Shown here: positions 61,900 through 64,000 of the stretch, piece after piece
How positions within the stretch are numbered: the first letter of the stretch is position 1
Layout: every line of letters starts with the position of its first letter
Assembly: GCA_021805825.1 (NCBI GenBank)
Contig: JAJZEC010000004.1
Span: 48,901-112,900, forward strand
From: Pseudomonadota bacterium
GTDB taxonomy: Bacteria > Pseudomonadota > Gammaproteobacteria > Burkholderiales > Burkholderiaceae_C
Direction of reading: 5' to 3'
DNA: 64,000 bases
Made by a program: the position numbers and the translations under genes
The notes under the pieces: model-generated
Database searches by the model: none
What the model saw: the letters and a program-made list of their open reading frames with translations, nothing else
What the model was told of the DNA's origin: nothing

Positions 61900-63609
61900 T
61901 CAGTTGTCCAGCGCGATGCTCAGCACGTTGCCGGTCGTCGGGTCGAACTTCACCTCGACCTTGACGCCGTCGCCGAAGCCGGCCGGGATGGAAACGCTGT
62001 TCGCCGCCAGGATGTTCAGCTGGGTGCCTTCCAGGGAGAAGCTCGAGTCTTGCGCGGCGACCGCGGTGGCCTGCGTCACTGCGGAGCCCAGGCTCCAGGC
62101 GTAGACCCGCCCGGAGATGTCCTGCGGCTCGCTGCTCCCGCCGGAGGTGCTCGACCCACCCGTGGGCAGGAAGCGGATGGTATAAGCACTGACGGTGTTC
62201 GCCCCGTCCTCCTGGTACAGACCCTCGACCGCGACCGGCGCCCCCGCGCTCAGGCTGCCCGCGCTGCCGTTGGCGTAGGCGCAGTTGGGGGCGATGGTCA
62301 CGGTGACCTGCCGGTTGCCGCCTTCGGTCTGCCAGTTCAGCAGGAAGTGGCCGGGGTCGATCACGCTGGCCACCGTTCCCTGCATGTCCACCGTCTCGCC
62401 GGTGGGCGCGGAGGACAGCACCTGGATGGAACTGGCGGTGACCACATTGCCGGACACCGTGCCGACGACGTCGACATAGGCACCGTTGCCCAGCTGGCTG
62501 CTGCTCGAGCCCGCGGCGTAGCTGGCCGCGCTGGCGTCGATCGGTACCCCGCGCACCAGGAAGGGGCTGGTGGCGTTGACAAAGGCGGTGATGGTGCCGT
62601 GCAGCTCGACGGTCGCCGGGTTGCTGGCCGAGTAGGTGCGGATCGACTGCGCGACGAGGGTTCCATGGCCGTCGCCGTGGCCGCTGACCACCACGTACTG
62701 CCCCTCCACCAGCGCCGGGGCGGAAGCACCCATCGCGGTGGTGTCGACCGGGATTCCCGACAGCGTGAACCCCTGGGATCCGATGGCGTAGGCCACGCCG
62801 TCGACCTGCACCGGGCCGGTCGTCGTACCCAGCCCATGCACGGTGACCACCCAGCTGCCGCCCTGGTCGGCGGCGTAGACCAGATCCCCGCCCGCCAGGC
62901 TGGCTCCCGAGGGCTGGATGACGGTACCGGCCAGCGGCACCGAGGTGCCGTCGACGCTGAAGCTGGTTGCGCCCAGGTTGGCGACCACCCCGGTCAGTCG
63001 ACTCAGGGTGCTCGAGGCCGGCAGGCGCTCGATCAGCGTGGCCCAGATGTACGGGCCGCTGGCGTCCTCGCCGTAGGCTCCATGCACTTCGACCTGGGTG
63101 CCCACAGTCACCCCGGCCGCGCCGCCCAGCCCGGTGAAGCCCGAGTAGAAGGTGACCGGCCCCTTGCCGGAGTCGGCGTTGACCAGCACGCGTTCGCCGT
63201 TGACCTGCAGCGTGCCGGTCGTCGTGTCCACACTGCCCACGACGCCGTCGACCTCGGGCTGGATCACCAGGGACTGCGGCTGGTTGCTGGAGTCGATCTG
63301 CTGCAGTTCGACGCGGGCGCCGAGATCGACCGCCTGGGAATTCGTCTGCAGCGCGTCCGCGCTGTCCGATGCCGAGTAGTAGGTGGGCGTTGCGCTGCTG
63401 TACGGTGTGCCGCCGACAATCACGCTACCCAGCCCGATCACGGTCCCGAAGGTCATCCCGGTGCCTCCGGTGCCGACCCCGCCGCCGCCGACCGCGGCGA
63501 CCACGGCCGCGGCACCGCCGCCTCCGCAGGAGGCGAGCGCAAGAAACAGGCCCGCGGTGGCGGCCAGCGTCGCGGCGCGCACTGCGCGCAGGGGCAGGAG
63601 TTTGCTCAC
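61900..63609 (-). CDS. DUF5666-type secreted lipoprotein
   Basis: Lipobox LASC then Gly-rich linker; repeated beta-rich segments such as VDGVVGSVDTTTGTLQVNGERVLVNADT-like and VDMQGTVASVIDPGHFLL; GTG start. Confidence 0.8.
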   Translation of the reverse strand: MSKLLPLRAVRAATLAATAGLFLALASCGGGGAAAVVAAVGGGGVGTGGTGMTFGTVIGLGSVIVGGTPYSSATPTYYSASDSADALQTNSQAVDLGARVELQQIDSSNQPQSLVIQPEVDGVVGSVDTTTGTLQVNGERVLVNADSGKGPVTFYSGFTGLGGAAGVTVGTQVEVHGAYGEDASGPYIWATLIERLPASSTLSRLTGVVANLGATSFSVDGTSVPLAGTVIQPSGASLAGGDLVYAADQGGSWVVTVHGLGTTTGPVQVDGVAYAIGSQGFTLSGIPVDTTAMGASAPALVEGQYVVVSGHGDGHGTLVAQSIRTYSASNPATVELHGTITAFVNATSPFLVRGVPIDASAASYAAGSSSSQLGNGAYVDVVGTVSGNVVTASSIQVLSSAPTGETVDMQGTVASVIDPGHFLLNWQTEGGNRQVTVTIAPNCAYANGSAGSLSAGAPVAVEGLYQEDGANTVSAYTIRFLPTGGSSTSGGSSEPQDISGRVYAWSLGSAVTQATAVAAQDSSFSLEGTQLNILAANSVSIPAGFGDGVKVEVKFDPTTGNVLSIALDN

Positions 63610-64000
63610 AAGCGTTCCTTCGGTGGCTGCGGCGAGGCCTTCCTTCTGCGCGGGCCCGAAGCGGCCGCTGCGCGCGGATCCGGTGCGGGCTCGGGAGGAT
63701 GCGCCTCGTTCCAGAAATAGGCCCCGAAGCGCACACGACCGCGGGCCTCGCGGTCGGAGGCGTCGGATTCCAGGCATCGTAGGGCCTCGGCGACCATGCG
63801 GTCGCGATTGTGCGCCCACAGTTCGCGCGCCAGTTCGGCCAGGCGATTCATCGAGGCCTGGCTGAGTCCGTCGGCGAACACACTCTGTTCCAGGCGCGGC
63901 GCTTCCTGCGCGAGGTTCGAGACCGCCGCCGCCGCGTGGTCGGCCAGGTTCATGCCGAACAGATCGAGCAGCTGCTGCAGGTCGCCGCGCGGCACGAAAC
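63606..64000 (-). CDS. DUF6502-like protein, 5' end beyond window (partial)
   Basis: NLAQEAPRLEQSVFADGLSQASMNRLAELARELWAHNRDRMVAEALRCLESDASDREARGRVRFGAYFWNE; overlaps DUF5666 start by 4 nt. Confidence 0.72.
   Translation of the reverse strand, partial: FVPRGDLQQLLDLFGMNLADHAAAAVSNLAQEAPRLEQSVFADGLSQASMNRLAELARELWAHNRDRMVAEALRCLESDASDREARGRVRFGAYFWNEAHPPEPAPDPRAAAASGPRRRKASPQPPKERL

Overview
GC-rich chromosomal window. Gene order and protein similarity suggest a betaproteobacterium, probably Burkholderiales-like; this is inference, with no database search behind it. I call about 57 protein-coding genes. I saw no rRNA, tRNA, CRISPR array, transposase or phage module. Main blocks in order: purT and pilU; a glyoxylate/glycolate cluster (ttuD-glxR-hyi-gcl, divergent lysR, glcDEF); a small acidic exported protein; Skp-like and DUF3014 proteins; ClC antiporter, MFS transporter and a P-type H+-ATPase with a G-rich 12-bp tandem repeat at its N-terminus; azlCD and pirin; a BtuB-like TonB receptor behind a clear cobalamin riboswitch; a co-oriented stress block (PRTase, CBS, Cfa, Hsp20, UspA); argB/HAD/slmA; a TetR-beta-oxidation block with a readable promoter/operator; trmL, comF and a BioC-like methyltransferase; a cytochrome c oxidase locus that retains coxB, coxC, SURF1, ctaA and ctaB but lacks coxA and ctaG; gluQ, rhlE, queE and pal; a translationally coupled RND efflux/two-component operon with a QseB/PmrA-like tandem box upstream; and a DUF6502/DUF5666 pair cut by the window edge. 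The points most worth a second look are the cox locus, the RND promoter box, the acidic exported peptide, the structured leader upstream of cfa and the ATPase repeat.
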